A stretch of 64,000 nt of DNA from Phymorhynchus buccinoides (Eukaryota > Mollusca > Gastropoda > Neogastropoda > Raphitomidae). Within the stretch, counting starts at the first letter, position 1. Every line of letters starts with the position of its first letter. The stretch covers positions 36,209,666-36,273,665 of the forward strand of contig CM065680.1 in assembly GCA_017654935.2 (NCBI GenBank), in the 5' to 3' direction. Shown piece after piece: positions 45,248-57,209 of the stretch. The translations under genes were made by a program, and so were the position numbers. Below the pieces are notes generated by a model, which ran no database searches, was not told where the DNA came from, and saw nothing but the letters and a program-made list of their open reading frames with translations.

Positions 45248-47137
45248 CCTCCTGCACTTACTAATAGGGTCGATCGATACGATGGGCCAAAGGCTGTAAG
45301 CGAAAAGGCTTTCGACGTGTTGGCAGAGAGGCGAAAAAACACCATTCCCCTCTTTCGAACTTGTGAGGGTTTGGATCCATAAGACGTTCAGCTTCCCCTA
45401 CTTGCAGACCCCCCACCCCCAACACCCCCACCCAGTTCTATCGTATCATTTTCATTATGCCTGCTCTTATGGTGAGAGTTGTAAACTCAGGTCTCCCTCC
45501 CCCTTTCCCCCCCCCCCCCCCCCTCCAAGACATCTGTCGTTGTCTGTCACAACTGTGGTGTGGGCGTTGCGTGTGTTGTGCATGTGTTGAATGTGGAGTT
45601 ATGTGTGTGTATGTGCGTATGTGTGTTACGTGCGCGAGCGTTGTGTGAATGTGTGCGTGCTGGTGCGCGTGATGGTGTGTGTTTGTGAAGTGGAGTGGGT
45701 AGCGTGCGTGCGTGTGGGTGATGTCCGGTCTGTTAGTTGTCTATCTGTATATCTGTCTGTCTGTCTGTCTACCCTCTCCCTCTATCTTTCATAGTTTTTC
45801 AGTGGGGAAACTACCATTTAAAACGTACACGCTAAGAAACGTGACCGTAATAAAGATGAAGGATGTCAGATTTTCTAGAATAAAGCTAGGCGATTGGGCA
45901 GAAAATGAAGGCTCGCGATACAAAATTACAAGATTAAAAACAAAGTCAGCAATCCACCACCAACAAAATCACAAAAGCCAAGGTGACAGAAACATGGAAA
46001 CTCGTGTCACGGAGTCCAGAACAAGACATTATACACGTATAATGAGAAAGCAAAAACTCTATATAGCAAAACTGAGAATACTTCACAAAAAGCGCTCACA
46101 CATTGGTTATATCTACACAACACACTCGCGCACATAGTTTTATGCGCGCGCGCGGGCACGTACACACACACATACACGGCACGCACACACCACACGCGCG
46201 CGCGCGCACAAAAACACGCATAACGTAACATAACACGACACACGCCACGCACGCACGCAACGCACGCACACACACACACACACACTGACACAACCACAAC
46301 ATACTGCAGATTCCACACGAACAAGAAAACATACACACACACGGTTGGTTTATGTTTTGATATGGATGGTTGTGCCAAAAAAGCATATTGTAGTTGCTTA
46401 TCAATGTCCATCTGGAAATAAATGTTGACTGTTGACTGTGATTTTGACACACGCACGGCACGCACACACACACACAAACACCTACACACCCACACACCTA
46501 CACACACACAAACACACCACACACACACACACTATTGCATCCACACGACTTAAAACATTATACCGTGGTGTTACAATTAAGCTGGTGCCAAATATCACCA
46601 TCCAAATATTGGCGATGAATAGAGCGGAGGGGAAATGAAGCCATATATTTTTAGCTCTAGCAAATCCGCCCCAACCACGAACCTACATTAGAGTAAGGAG
46701 GTCAGTTGCCCAAAACATACTTCGTGGGGTTAAAAAGCAGGCGGGGAAGTATCCACCTTCTGTGTTCTTTTTGTGATAGAATCTTTGTGCAAAATCACGG
46801 CTCTAACCTACTTCGGGGGTAAAAGCAGAAGGTAGTATCCGCCGTCTTTGTTCCTTTTTGTGATGAACTCTTGCGGCAACACGCCTCACAATATAAGCTT
46901 ATTTCCGGGAGCATTGAAACTGGTGAAGCAAAGTATGGTATCGGAGGAAATTACCAGCATTTTTACATCTTTATTGTCTGTTAGTTTTAATTCACCAATA
47001 TTCAGCTACAAAAACACGGCACTGGAATTTAGATTTTTTTCAAAGCTACTGTTTGCATGCGCGCGCGCGCACACACACATGCACGCACGCACGCACACGC
47101 ACACAAACACAGATATATATATAATTTATTTTTTTTT

Positions 47138-47172
<35 letters not shown>

Positions 47173-47452
47173 TAGAGAGAGTGGATATGTAGCGGGATGT
47201 GTTACATGCGTTTGTATGCGTGTGTAAATATCCATAATGTTAGTGCATGTGCTTGCGCGAACTCCGTCTGTGTATGTATGCTTGACCCACGCGTTACGTG
47301 TTCATCATTATTTTCACACTCATATATATGTAATGTCTTCGAATAAGTTTGTTTATACTTGGTCACACACTCATAGGGTCTATATTTGTGTTCTTACTCC
47401 GTTGTCTGTTGTAAGAACAACACAAATATGAACACACCAGAGTCGGAAAGCA

Positions 47453-48403
47453 TACTCCTCACAAAAAGTCAAGCAACAAAACTTCTCACTGCAAATACAC
47501 TTTAATCATAAATCGTAGGTGGGTAATTTTTTACTGTTGCGATTTCATCTTCAATATTGCATTAAGTGAAACTGTGTAAATCACGTAAAAGATTCATCTC
47601 AATCTCAGTATGCTGAGCAACAAAAGAAATGGGTGTCTAAAACAGGTGTGAAAGAAAACCAAATGCCCAATTTCAATTTCAAAGATATCAGTGCGCAAAC
47701 ATTTTCGTATCGTCATGAACAGCGAGTGTGACCTCAGTAAGCATGAATACAGGCCCCCTTTTTTTGGGGGGAAAAAAAAAAAAAAAGTGGCTTGGCGATT
47801 GAGGCAATGAGTCTATCTGGCTGGATCTGTGGGTTGGCTCCTCACAACCTTAGCCAGGTCTGCTTCCAAGGCATCCTGTGTCTGGGGACTGGCGGGCATG
47901 CCGTTATCACCTCACCTAAGCATGTCCCATGTCCTGTTCAATCGGGTTGAGGTCAGGGAAACTGGGGTGGCCAGTCAAGATGGGCCATGTTGTGGGTGTT
48001 CAACTCGTTGCTGATGACATGTGCCCAGTGACATGGCACGTTGTTCGTCCACAAAAACAAAGCTACCACCATGCTATTTCATCAGGGGGATCATTTGAGG
48101 TCTGATGATGTCATTCAAGTAGTATCGTGTTCAGAGTGCCCCTCCGGAAGACCCCCGAGGTCGGTACGTCCTCCAGTCCAAAATGCCACCCAAGACCATC
48201 AGACTGCCACCTCCATAATCATGATAATGGTCATGCTCAGCGACAGCAAAGGCCAAACTTCTCCACCCAGGCCGTCTTCACACTTGCTGATGCCCATCAT
48301 TAAAATCCAAATGCATTATTTCACATTAAAAGCTAGCCACAGGTGCATTTTCAAAGGCTGACTAAACACCAATTTGATTTTGTTGCTTGACTTTTTGTGA
48401 GTA
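47453..48403 (-). mobile_element. Tc1/mariner relic, left arm
   Basis: Terminal inverted repeats CTCACAAAAAGTCAAGCAAC near both ends, next to TA dinucleotides. At about 0.95 kb it is shorter than typical 1.3-1.6 kb Tc1 elements. The minus strand contains a fragment reading FPDLNPIE (about 47,935-47,960), the signature around the second catalytic Asp of Tc1-type transposases. The frame is broken many times. Confidence 0.75.
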
Positions 48404-50040
48404 TATATTCTCTTAATAAGGGTCTAGTTCTTCGCCTCTTGGCCGAGAGAGTGCGTGATCTCCGCCACAAACATTTTTAAAAATTTAAATCAGCCCACAC
48501 CACCCCAGAATAGGCACATCGCCTCCTCTGCTATCTGGAAGTCATAGTCGGGACCCGACTGACTGGCACACACACCCGCGCTTGGCTTCAGGCTGTGTCA
48601 GACCAGTTGACATAAAACTAGAACAGCAAGGCTACATCAAAATATTGTCATGCTATGCATAGTTATGCAGGGATTATCTTTAGCCCAGGACAAGCTCCTA
48701 GCATAGCATACGCGATCAGGTCCTCCCCCCCCTCCCCCCCAGCGAAGTCGGAATGTGGCTATCCACGTGGTGGGGTAATGAAAAACGGTAACACACGTAA
48801 TATTATCATTCACAGCTATAGTGTACCATAGTGTTCAAGTGCTTCCGCTGCTTTGTTTGGGTGATCCTTGGAGTGTCTTTAGCCAAGGGTAAAGCCAACA
48901 AACAACAACTTCTGGCACACACTGCCTTCTCGCCAGTATCGTTGCGTCCGCACAGCAACAGGTTTTGAATCTGTTAAACTGACTGAGCGTGGTAAGTTTA
49001 TTTAGGGGATACCTATCCAGTGCGTTTTACACGTAAGGACTACTTACTGTATGTAGGCCTACTTTTGCCTTCGCTGAAGGAATTTCTGTCCAGCCAGTGA
49101 CCTATCCGCTAATCCTGCTGCATTTCGAGGGGTGCCTGCAAAAACTGCCTACCTACCTTCATTATTCCTTGTTGAGATAGTCAGTTCCTGCAGTTCTTTC
49201 TCACCGTGAAACGTAAGCCAGCAAACCAAACCAGAATACAAAATATATTGTGAAAACATCCAGTTCTACAAGTGCTAACTGTTATGGACCCAGTGTGAGA
49301 TTGTCAAATCAAAACGAAAGAAACAGGTTGTGACTTTCACTCAACTAATCTTTTACTGAACATTTTTTTTGGTTCAATGGAGAGCTACAATAACAATCTG
49401 TTCCACCTCGACTACATTAGACAGACTGAAAGTGTCATTAGGTGGCCACCATTGTATGTGAAATAAATGGGGTGGGGGTGGGGTGGGGAGATGGGAGGTG
49501 GGTGGTGGGGGTGGTGGGGGTGGGAGATGGAGGTGAATAGGAAATTGTTCGGACATAATTAAGGGGAGTGATTTCATGGTGTGTGGGAGTGATCATGCCT
49601 AATTCAATCGGTCAAACAGGGTAAACTTGAATACATAGAAATGCCCGACACCGCAGAGTTAAGACAGCGAATTTTCGGTTTATTTTAATTAACCTTCGAC
49701 GAGCTAAAACAGTTGGCCAACTGACAAACACTTCAAGCATAAAATAGCTTCAAAAACATTAGTATTCATAAAAAAGGGATTGGTGTTTCTGAATATGAAG
49801 CAATCTTTGTCCTGTTTTTTAAAAATATAATATGAACGCACATTCTTTTTGAAAACAGATACTATAAAGAAAATAAATCTGAGTCATCAAAGGTTTGTGC
49901 TATCAACTGTCAAAAAATGCCTCACCTGCCTTGTACGCCGTGTAACGCTTTCATTACGGTTTCCAAAGTAAATCCCAGGCTTTGAAGTACACTTGTACAT
50001 AACACAGAAATCATCACTTCTCCCCTTGCACTCTTAACTC

Positions 50041-50365
50041 CCTGTCTCTCTGTCTCTGTCTCTTTTGCGGACTTGGGAAAACCTAGCTATCAATTTGGTC
50101 ATACCAGGCAGCGAGCGGGGATTTATCCCTGCTCTTACCGACTTTCAACTGCCGTGGGATTTTTTTTTAAATCGCACGGGTCAGACTTGCTTTGAGTCCC
50201 CAATCCGAAAGACTCGGTCGACGTTCAGTTCGATTTCCCTTATCAAAATAGAAAGAAAGGGCGAGGAGGCCGGGATTCGAACCCGGCGGGTCACTCACGC
50301 AATGCAAACTGGCAGTACCACCCCCCTCTAGCCGAGCGTCCTAACCACTGTGCCACGTACCTTCC
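50041..50365 (-). mobile_element. tRNA-derived SINE, left arm
   Basis: Inverted counterpart of the SINE at 50,808. The B box is at 50,273-50,283 on the minus strand (GGTTCGAATCC). This copy has ~16 extra bases (GAGGGGGGTGGTACTGCC region) in the D-to-anticodon part compared with the right copy. Confidence 0.7.
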
Positions 50366-50807
50366 TTCAGCCAAACACATTCTGATTTCGGGGGGGACTC
50401 GAAGGGACAAGCAGAGAACACAAAACAAGCAAGGAGAAGCCATTATACCACAACAGCCTCACCCCCCACCCCCTCCCCTTCCATCTCTTTCCCAACCGAC
50501 CAGTTTTCCTTACTAACCCCAGGACACCACCCTTATATTGGACGTTTGTAAAGAGCATTGTCAGAGGTGATGTATTTGCAGCCACACTGCAAAAACATCC
50601 CCTCTGACAATGCTCTTTACAAACGTCCAATATAAGGGTGGTGTCCTGGGGTTAGTAAGGAAAACTGGTCGGTTGGGAAAGAGATGGAAGGGGAGGGGGT
50701 GGGGGGTGAGGCTGTTGTGGTATAATGGCTTCTCCTTGCTTGTTTTGTGTTCTCTGCTTGTCCCTTCGAGTCCCCCCCGAAATCAGAATGTGTTTGGCTG
50801 AAGGAAG

Positions 50808-51115
50808 GTACGTGGCACAGTGGTTAGGACGCTCGGCTGCCAGTTGCATTGCGCGAGTGACCCGCCGGGGTTCGAATCCCGGCCTCGCCCTTCTTTCTAG
50901 TTTCCATAGGAAAATCGAACTGAACGTCGAAGTCCTTCGGATGGGGACTTAAAGGTAAGTCTGACCCGTGCGCTTTACGCAAAAAAAAATCCCACGGCAG
51001 TTTAAAAGACGGTAAGAGCAAGGAGAAAAAAAAAAATCGCTGCCTAGTACTGGTATGACCAAATTGATAGCTAGGTTTTCCCAAGTGTGCCGCAAAGAGA
51101 CAGAGACAGAGAGAC
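50808..51115 (+). mobile_element. tRNA-derived SINE, right arm
   Basis: The 5' head is tRNA-like: A box TGGCACAGTGGTTAGG (50,813-50,828) and exact B box GGTTCGAATCC (50,869-50,879), the internal promoter for RNA polymerase III. The acceptor stem does not pair, so it is not a functional tRNA. A body follows with TTCGGATGGGGACTTAAAGG, similar to cores of invertebrate SINEs, then A-runs and a CAGA-rich tail. Confidence 0.72.
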
Positions 51116-52779
51116 AGGGAGTTAAGAGTGCAAGGGGAGAAGTGATGATTTCTGTGTTATGTACAAGTGTACTTCAAAGCCTGGGATTTACTTTGGAAAC
51201 AGTCATCAAGGCATTACGCAGCCTACATGGCAAGCAACGCATTTTTTGACAGTTGATAGCACAAACGTTTGATTACTCGGACTTATTTTCTTTATAGTAT
51301 CTGTTTTCAAAAAGAATGTGCGTTTATATTATTTAAAAAAAACCAGGACAAAGATTGCTTCATATTCAGAAACACCAATCCCTTTTTTATGAATACTAAT
51401 GTTTTTGAAGCTATTTTATGCTTGAAGTGTTTGTCAGTTGGCCAACTGTTTTAGCTCGTCGAAGGTTTAATTAACATACACCGCAAATTCGCTGTCTTAA
51501 TTACGGTTGTCGTAATCTATATGTATTCAAGTTTACCCTGTTTGACCGATGGAATTAGGCAAGATAAATCCTACACACCATGACATTACTCCCCTGAATT
51601 ATGTCCGAACAATTCCTATTCAACTTACATCTCCCTTAAAAACCCCACCCCAATAACCATCCCCCCCCCCACCCCCACCTCCCGGGAATACCCCCAACCC
51701 CGATAACCCACCCCTTTATATTTACATACAATGGTGGCAACTAATGACACTTTCAGTCTGTCTAATGTAGTCGAGTGGACAGATTGTTATTGTAGCTCTC
51801 CATTGAACCAAAAAAAATGTTCAGTAAAAGATTAGTTGAGTGAAAGTCACAACCTGTTTCTTTCGTTTTGATTTGACAATCTCACACTGGGTCCATAACA
51901 GTTAGCACTTGTAGAACTGGATGTTTTCACAAAAAAATTTTAATATTTTGTATTCTGGTTTGGTTTGCTGGCTTACGTTTCACGGTGAGAAAGAACTGCA
52001 GGAACTGACTATCTCAACAAGGAATAATGAAGGTAGGTAGGCAGTTTTTGCAGGCACCCCTCGAAATGCAGCAGGATTAGCGGATAGGTCACTGGCTGGA
52101 CAGAAATTCCTTCAGCGAAGGCAAAAGTAGGCCTACATACAGTAAGTAGTCCTTACGTGTAAAACGCACTGGATAGGTATCCCCTAAATAAACTTACCAC
52201 GCTCAGTCAGTTTAACAGATTCAAAACCTGTTGCTGTGCGGACGCAACGATACTGGCGAGGCAGTGTGTGCCAGAAGTTGTTGTTGTTTGGCTTAACAGG
52301 GCTAAAAGACGCCAGGGATTCAACCCAAACAGCGGGAAGCATCTTGAACACTATGGTACCACTATAGCTGTGAATGGAAATATTACGTGTGTTAGCAGTT
52401 TTTCATTAACCCACCACGTGGATAGCACATTCCGACTTCGTGGGGGGGGGGGGGGGGGAGACTGGATCGCGATGCTATCGCTAGGAGCTTGTCCTGGCTA
52501 AAGATAATCTCCGCATAACTATGCATTGCATGACAACATTTTGATGTAGCCTTGGTGTTCTAGCCTATGTCAGTTGGCTGGGACACAGCCTTAAGCCAAG
52601 GCGAGTGTGTGTGTGCCAGTCATTCGGTTGTCCGACTATGACTTCCCAGATAGCAGAGGAGGCGATTGCCTATTCTGGGGGTGGGTTGGGCTGGATTTAA
52701 ATTTTTAAAAATTGGCGGAGATCACCACTCCTCTTCGGCCAAGAGAGCGAAGGAACTAGGACCCTATTAGAGAATATAC

Positions 52780-53699
52780 TACTCACAAAAAAGTCAAGCA
52801 ACAAAATCAAATTTGTGTTTAGGTCAGCCTTTGAAAATGCAACAGGTTAGCTTTTAATGTGAAATTAACAATGCGTTTTGATTTTGAATGATGGGCGTCA
52901 GCAAGTCAAGTGTGAAGATGGCCTGGGGAGAGATGCTTGGCCTTTGCTGTTGCTGAGCATGACCGTTACGGAGGTGGCAATCTGATGGTCTGGGTGGCAT
53001 TTGGACTGGAGGACGTACTGACCTAGGGGTCTTCCGGAGGGGCACTGTGAACGCTATACGCTACTTGAATGACAATCATCAGACCTCAAGTGATCCCCCT
53101 TATGAAATAGCATGGTGGTAGCTTTGTTTTTGTGGACGACAACGTGCCATGTCATTGGGCATATATGTCATCTGCAATGAGTTGAACACCCACAACATCG
53201 CCCACTTTGACTGGCCACCCCGATTCCCTGACCTCAACCCGATTGAACAAGGCATGGGACACGCTTAGGTGAGCTGATTACGGCATGCCCGCCCGTCCCC
53301 AGACACTGGATGCCTTGGAAGCAGACCTGGTTAGGGAGTGAGGAGCCATCCCACAGATCCAGACGGATAGACTCATTGCCTCAATGCCAAGCCGCTTCCA
53401 AGCCTGTATTCATGCCCACGGAGGTCACACTCGCTGTTCATGACGATATGAAATGTTTGCGCACTGATATCTTTGAATTTGAAATTGGCAGTTGGCTTTA
53501 TTTCACACCTGTTTTTGACACCCATTTCTTTTGTTGCTCAGTATCCTGAGATTGAGATGAATCTGCTATGTGATTTACTCAGCTTCACTTAATGAAATGT
53601 TGAAGATGAAATCACAACAGTAAAAATTTACGTACGATTTATGATTAAAGTGTATTTGCAGTGAGAAGTTTTGTTTGCTTGACTTTTTTGGGAGGAGTA
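52780..53699 (+). mobile_element. Tc1/mariner relic, right arm
   Basis: Inverted counterpart of 47,453-48,403. Ends are CTCACAAAAAAGTCAAGCAA and TTTGCTTGACTTTTTTG near TA dinucleotides. The plus strand encodes RFPDLNPIE at 53,220-53,246, and stops and frameshifts surround it. Confidence 0.75.
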
Positions 53700-54007
53700 T
53701 GCTTTCCGACTACTGGTGTGTTCATATTTTGTGTGGTTCTTACAACAGGACAACGGAGTAAGAACACCAACATAGACCCTATGAGTGTGTGACCAAGTAT
53801 AAACAACTTATTCGAAGACATTACATATATATGAGTTGTGAAAATTAATGATTGAGAAAAAAAAAAAACCACGTAAACGCTGTGGGTCAAGCATAATACA
53901 CTAGACGGAGTTCGCGCAAGCACATTGCACTAACATTATGGATATTTACACACGCATACTAAAACGCCCATGGTACACATCCAGCACTATCCACACACTC
54001 TCTCTCT

Positions 54008-54041
<34 letters not shown>

Positions 54042-54645
54042 GTATCTATATTTTTTGTTATATATATGTGTGTGTTGGCGTGTGCGTGCGTGCGTGCATG
54101 TGTGTGTGCGCGCGCGCGCATTGCAAACAGTATGGCTTTGAAAAAATCTAAATTCCAGTGCCGTGTTTTTGTAGCTGAAATAATGGGTGAATTAAAACTA
54201 ACAGACAAGAGAAGATGTAAAAATGCTGTAATTTCCTCCATACCAGACTTGGCTTTCACCAGTTTCAATGCTCCCGGAAATAAGCTATGTTGTGGGAGGC
54301 GTGAATTGCCCAAAGATTCTATCACAAAAAGGAACAAAGACGGCGGATACTACCTTCTGCTTTTTACCCCACGAAGTATGTTGGAGACGTGATTTGCCCA
54401 AAGATTCTATCACAAAAAGAACACAGAAGGTGGATACTACCGTCTGCTTTTTACCCCACGAAGTATGTTGGGGCCACGGACCTACATTACTCTAATGTAG
54501 GTTCGTGGTTGGGGCGGGATTTGCTAGAGGCAAAAATATATGGCTGCATTTTCTATGTCATCGCCAATGTTTGGATGGTGATATTTGGCACCAGCTTAAT
54601 TGTACCACCAACGGTATAATGTTTCTAGTCGTGTGGAATGCAATA

Positions 54646-54676
<31 letters not shown>

Positions 54677-56207
54677 TGTGTGTGTAGTGTGTGTGTGTGT
54701 GTAGGTGTGTAGTGTGTGTGTGTGTGCGTGCGTGCGTGTGTCAAAAGTCAAAGTCAAAGTCAACATTTATTTCCAGATGGACATTGAATAAGCACTACAG
54801 TATGCTTTTTTGCACCAAGCCATCCATAACAAAACATAAAGCAAACCGTGTGTGTTGTATGTTTTTCTTGTCGTGTGGAATCTGCAGTAGTGTGTGGTGT
54901 GTGTGTCAGTGTGTTGTGTGTGTAGTGTGTGCGTGCTAGTGCGTGCGTGCGTGTGCGTGTGGCGTGTATGTACGTGTATGCGTTGTTTGTGCGCGCCGCG
55001 CGCGTGTATGTGGTGTGCGTGGTGTATGTGTGTGTGTACGTGCACGCGCGCGCGCATAAACTAGTGTGCGCGAGTGTGTTGTGTAGACTATAACCAATGT
55101 GTGAGCGCTTTTTGTGAAGTATTCTAGGTTTGCTATATAGAGTTTTGCTTTCTCATTATACGTATTATAATTGTCCTGTTCTGGGACATCCGTGACAACG
55201 AGTTTCCTTGTTTCTGTCACCTTGGCTTTTGTGATTTGTTGGTGGTGATTGCTGAATTTGTTTTTAATCTTGGTAATTTGTATCGCGAGCCTTCATTTTG
55301 CTGCCCAATCGCCTGCTTTATTCCTAGAAAATCCTGACATGCTTCATCTTTTATGACTGTCACGTTTCTTAGCGTGTACGTTTTAAATGGTAGTTTGCCC
55401 CACTGAAAAACTGATGAAAGATAGAGGGAGAGGGTAGACAGACAGACAGACAGATATACAGATAGACAACTAACAGACCGACATACAACCCACACGCACG
55501 CACGCACACACCCGCATTCACACACACCACACACACTCGCACACAGCACGCACACATTCACACACGCGCGCGCACGTACACACACATACGCACATACACA
55601 CACATACGCACACATTGCACACATGCACACACACAACACACACACACACACACACAGTTGTGACAGACAGACAGACAGAGGTCTTGGGAGGGGGGGGGGG
55701 AGTGAAAGGGGGAGGGAGACCTGAGTTTACAACTCTCAGCACCAGACAGGCACGAATGAAAATGATAACGCATTAGAACAGGGGTGGGGGTGGTTGGGGG
55801 TGGGGGGGTCTGCAAGTTAGGGGAAGCTGAACGTCCCTTTATGTAGTCCACAAACCTCGAACAAGTTCGAAAGAGGGGAATAGGGTGTTTTCCCTCTCTG
55901 CCCAAACACGTCAGAGTAAGCACACTTTTCGCTGACAGCCTTTGGCCCATCGTATCGATCGACCCATAAAGTAGTAATTCAGGAGGCGGGGGGGGGGGGG
56001 GGGGGGGGGGGGGGCGGAGGGCTACTCTACTTTTACTACTCCAAACGTTTGCCACAGCAAAATGGGTGCTACGCTGAAGTTTTTCGGACAGGGTCGCTCA
56101 CTGTGCGCGTGCATGTTTGAGGTAGTAGTGTGCGCACGTGCGTGTATGGTGTTGTATGCGCACCAGGCCTTCATTACTTACGAAATGGCTTTTTTTGTAT
56201 CCGTACT

Positions 56208-56430
56208 TAGTATAGTATAGTATAGTATAGTATAGTATAGTATAGTATAGTTATAGTATAGTATAGTAATAGTATAGTACAGTGTAGTATAGTATAGTAT
56301 AGTATAGTATAGTATCGTATAGTATAGTATAGTATAGTATAGTATAGTATAGTAATAGTAATAGTACAGTATAGTATAGTATAGCATAGCATAGCATAGT
56401 ATAGTATAGTATAGTATAGTATAGTATAGT
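56208..56430. repeat. (ATAGT)n pentanucleotide microsatellite
   Basis: About 43 units of ATAGT with a few substitutions (GCATA) and an extra A in places. It lies directly at the 3' end of the minus-strand LINE fragment, as expected for a LINE with a microsatellite tail. Confidence 0.95.
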
Positions 56431-56529
56431 GTGGGACTGGCTCAAGCCTAAGCCTCGCGGCTTATAAACGTCCATTCGTTGACACTGTTTTGCTTGCATA
56501 AGCATGCCTTTTAAAATTATGATTGTAAT

Positions 56530-57209
56530 TCAATCATCATGTTCAAAAAATAGTTGACTAAAATTTTCATCTTTGTCAAGGAGATTTGTGAAGGTATTTA
56601 GTGTTGGTGCTCTTTTTAGGTTAGGTGTTAGTAAATTCCAGAGGTTAGCAACTCGATTACTAAAACAATGTTTACGCCTGTTAGTATTACAACGGTATAT
56701 GTCATTTTCCCTCTTGATTTCTAGTGCTGTTATAAATGGATAGTGTAAAAAGAGAATCAATGCTAATGTCATCTAAGTTGTTAAAAAAATTTGTACATCT
56801 GTATAAGGTCTCCCCTAACACGTCTTCCTTTTAATGAATGAAGGTTTAAAAAATTTAATCTATCTTGGTAATTAAAATCTTTACAACTTTTAACCATCTT
56901 GGTTGCTCTCCTCTGTACCCTTTCAATAGAAGCTGACTGACGTTTTAAATATGGGTACCAGATGATATTACCATACTCTAAATGTGAACGTACCAATGAT
57001 TTGTATAGTAACAAAAATGTTTCCTTATCTAAACGAATGAATGTTCTTTTAATTATTCCCAACATCTGATTTGCCTTATTTATCCCTTTATGGATATGTG
57101 TATCAAAAGTAAGATTATTGTCAAATACGACTCCAAGGTCTTTTTCCTCAGTACATTCATTTATCTTTTGCTCCTCTTGATCGATTTTCATAACATACTT
57201 GGTTGACAT
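56530..57209 (-). pseudogene. 5'-truncated LINE: C-terminal end of reverse transcriptase
   Basis: The minus strand gives two frames. The first (57209-56781) matches the region after the polymerase active site of a LINE: EKDLGVVFDNNLTFDTHI, LLYKSLVRSHLEYGNIIWYP, IERVQRRATKMVK, LKGRRVRGDLIQMYK. The second (56772-56530) gives FSNRVANLWNLL, the usual end of such proteins. The two are separated by a frame break. The catalytic core is absent, as is normal for 5'-truncated insertions. The 3' end runs into the (ATAGT)n tract. Confidence 0.85.

Larger units (their letters stand above)
45206..56014. repeat. Second giant inverted repeat (palindrome 2), axis near 50,584
   Basis: The left arm runs from a 41-C run (45,206-45,246) to GTCAGAGG at 50,567. 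The right arm runs from CCTCTGAC at 50,601 to a G-run at about 55,989-56,014. A 33-bp spacer separates them. Arms are nearly identical close to the axis and increasingly different, mostly by indels, further out. Each arm carries AC/GT-rich tracts (46,141-46,530 and 54,648-55,060), a two-copy ~95-bp repeat (about 46,690-46,890 and 54,300-54,480), a Tc1 relic and a SINE. No host gene is seen. Confidence 0.88.

Noticed and set aside
44425..45382. Long ORFs crossing the N gaps, including Gly- or Pro-runs
   Set aside because: Most of the frame is N, and the Pro/Gly runs come from the poly-C at the contig edge.
50808..50890. Functional tRNA gene
   Set aside because: A and B boxes are present, but the acceptor stem does not pair, and a SINE body with tail follows.
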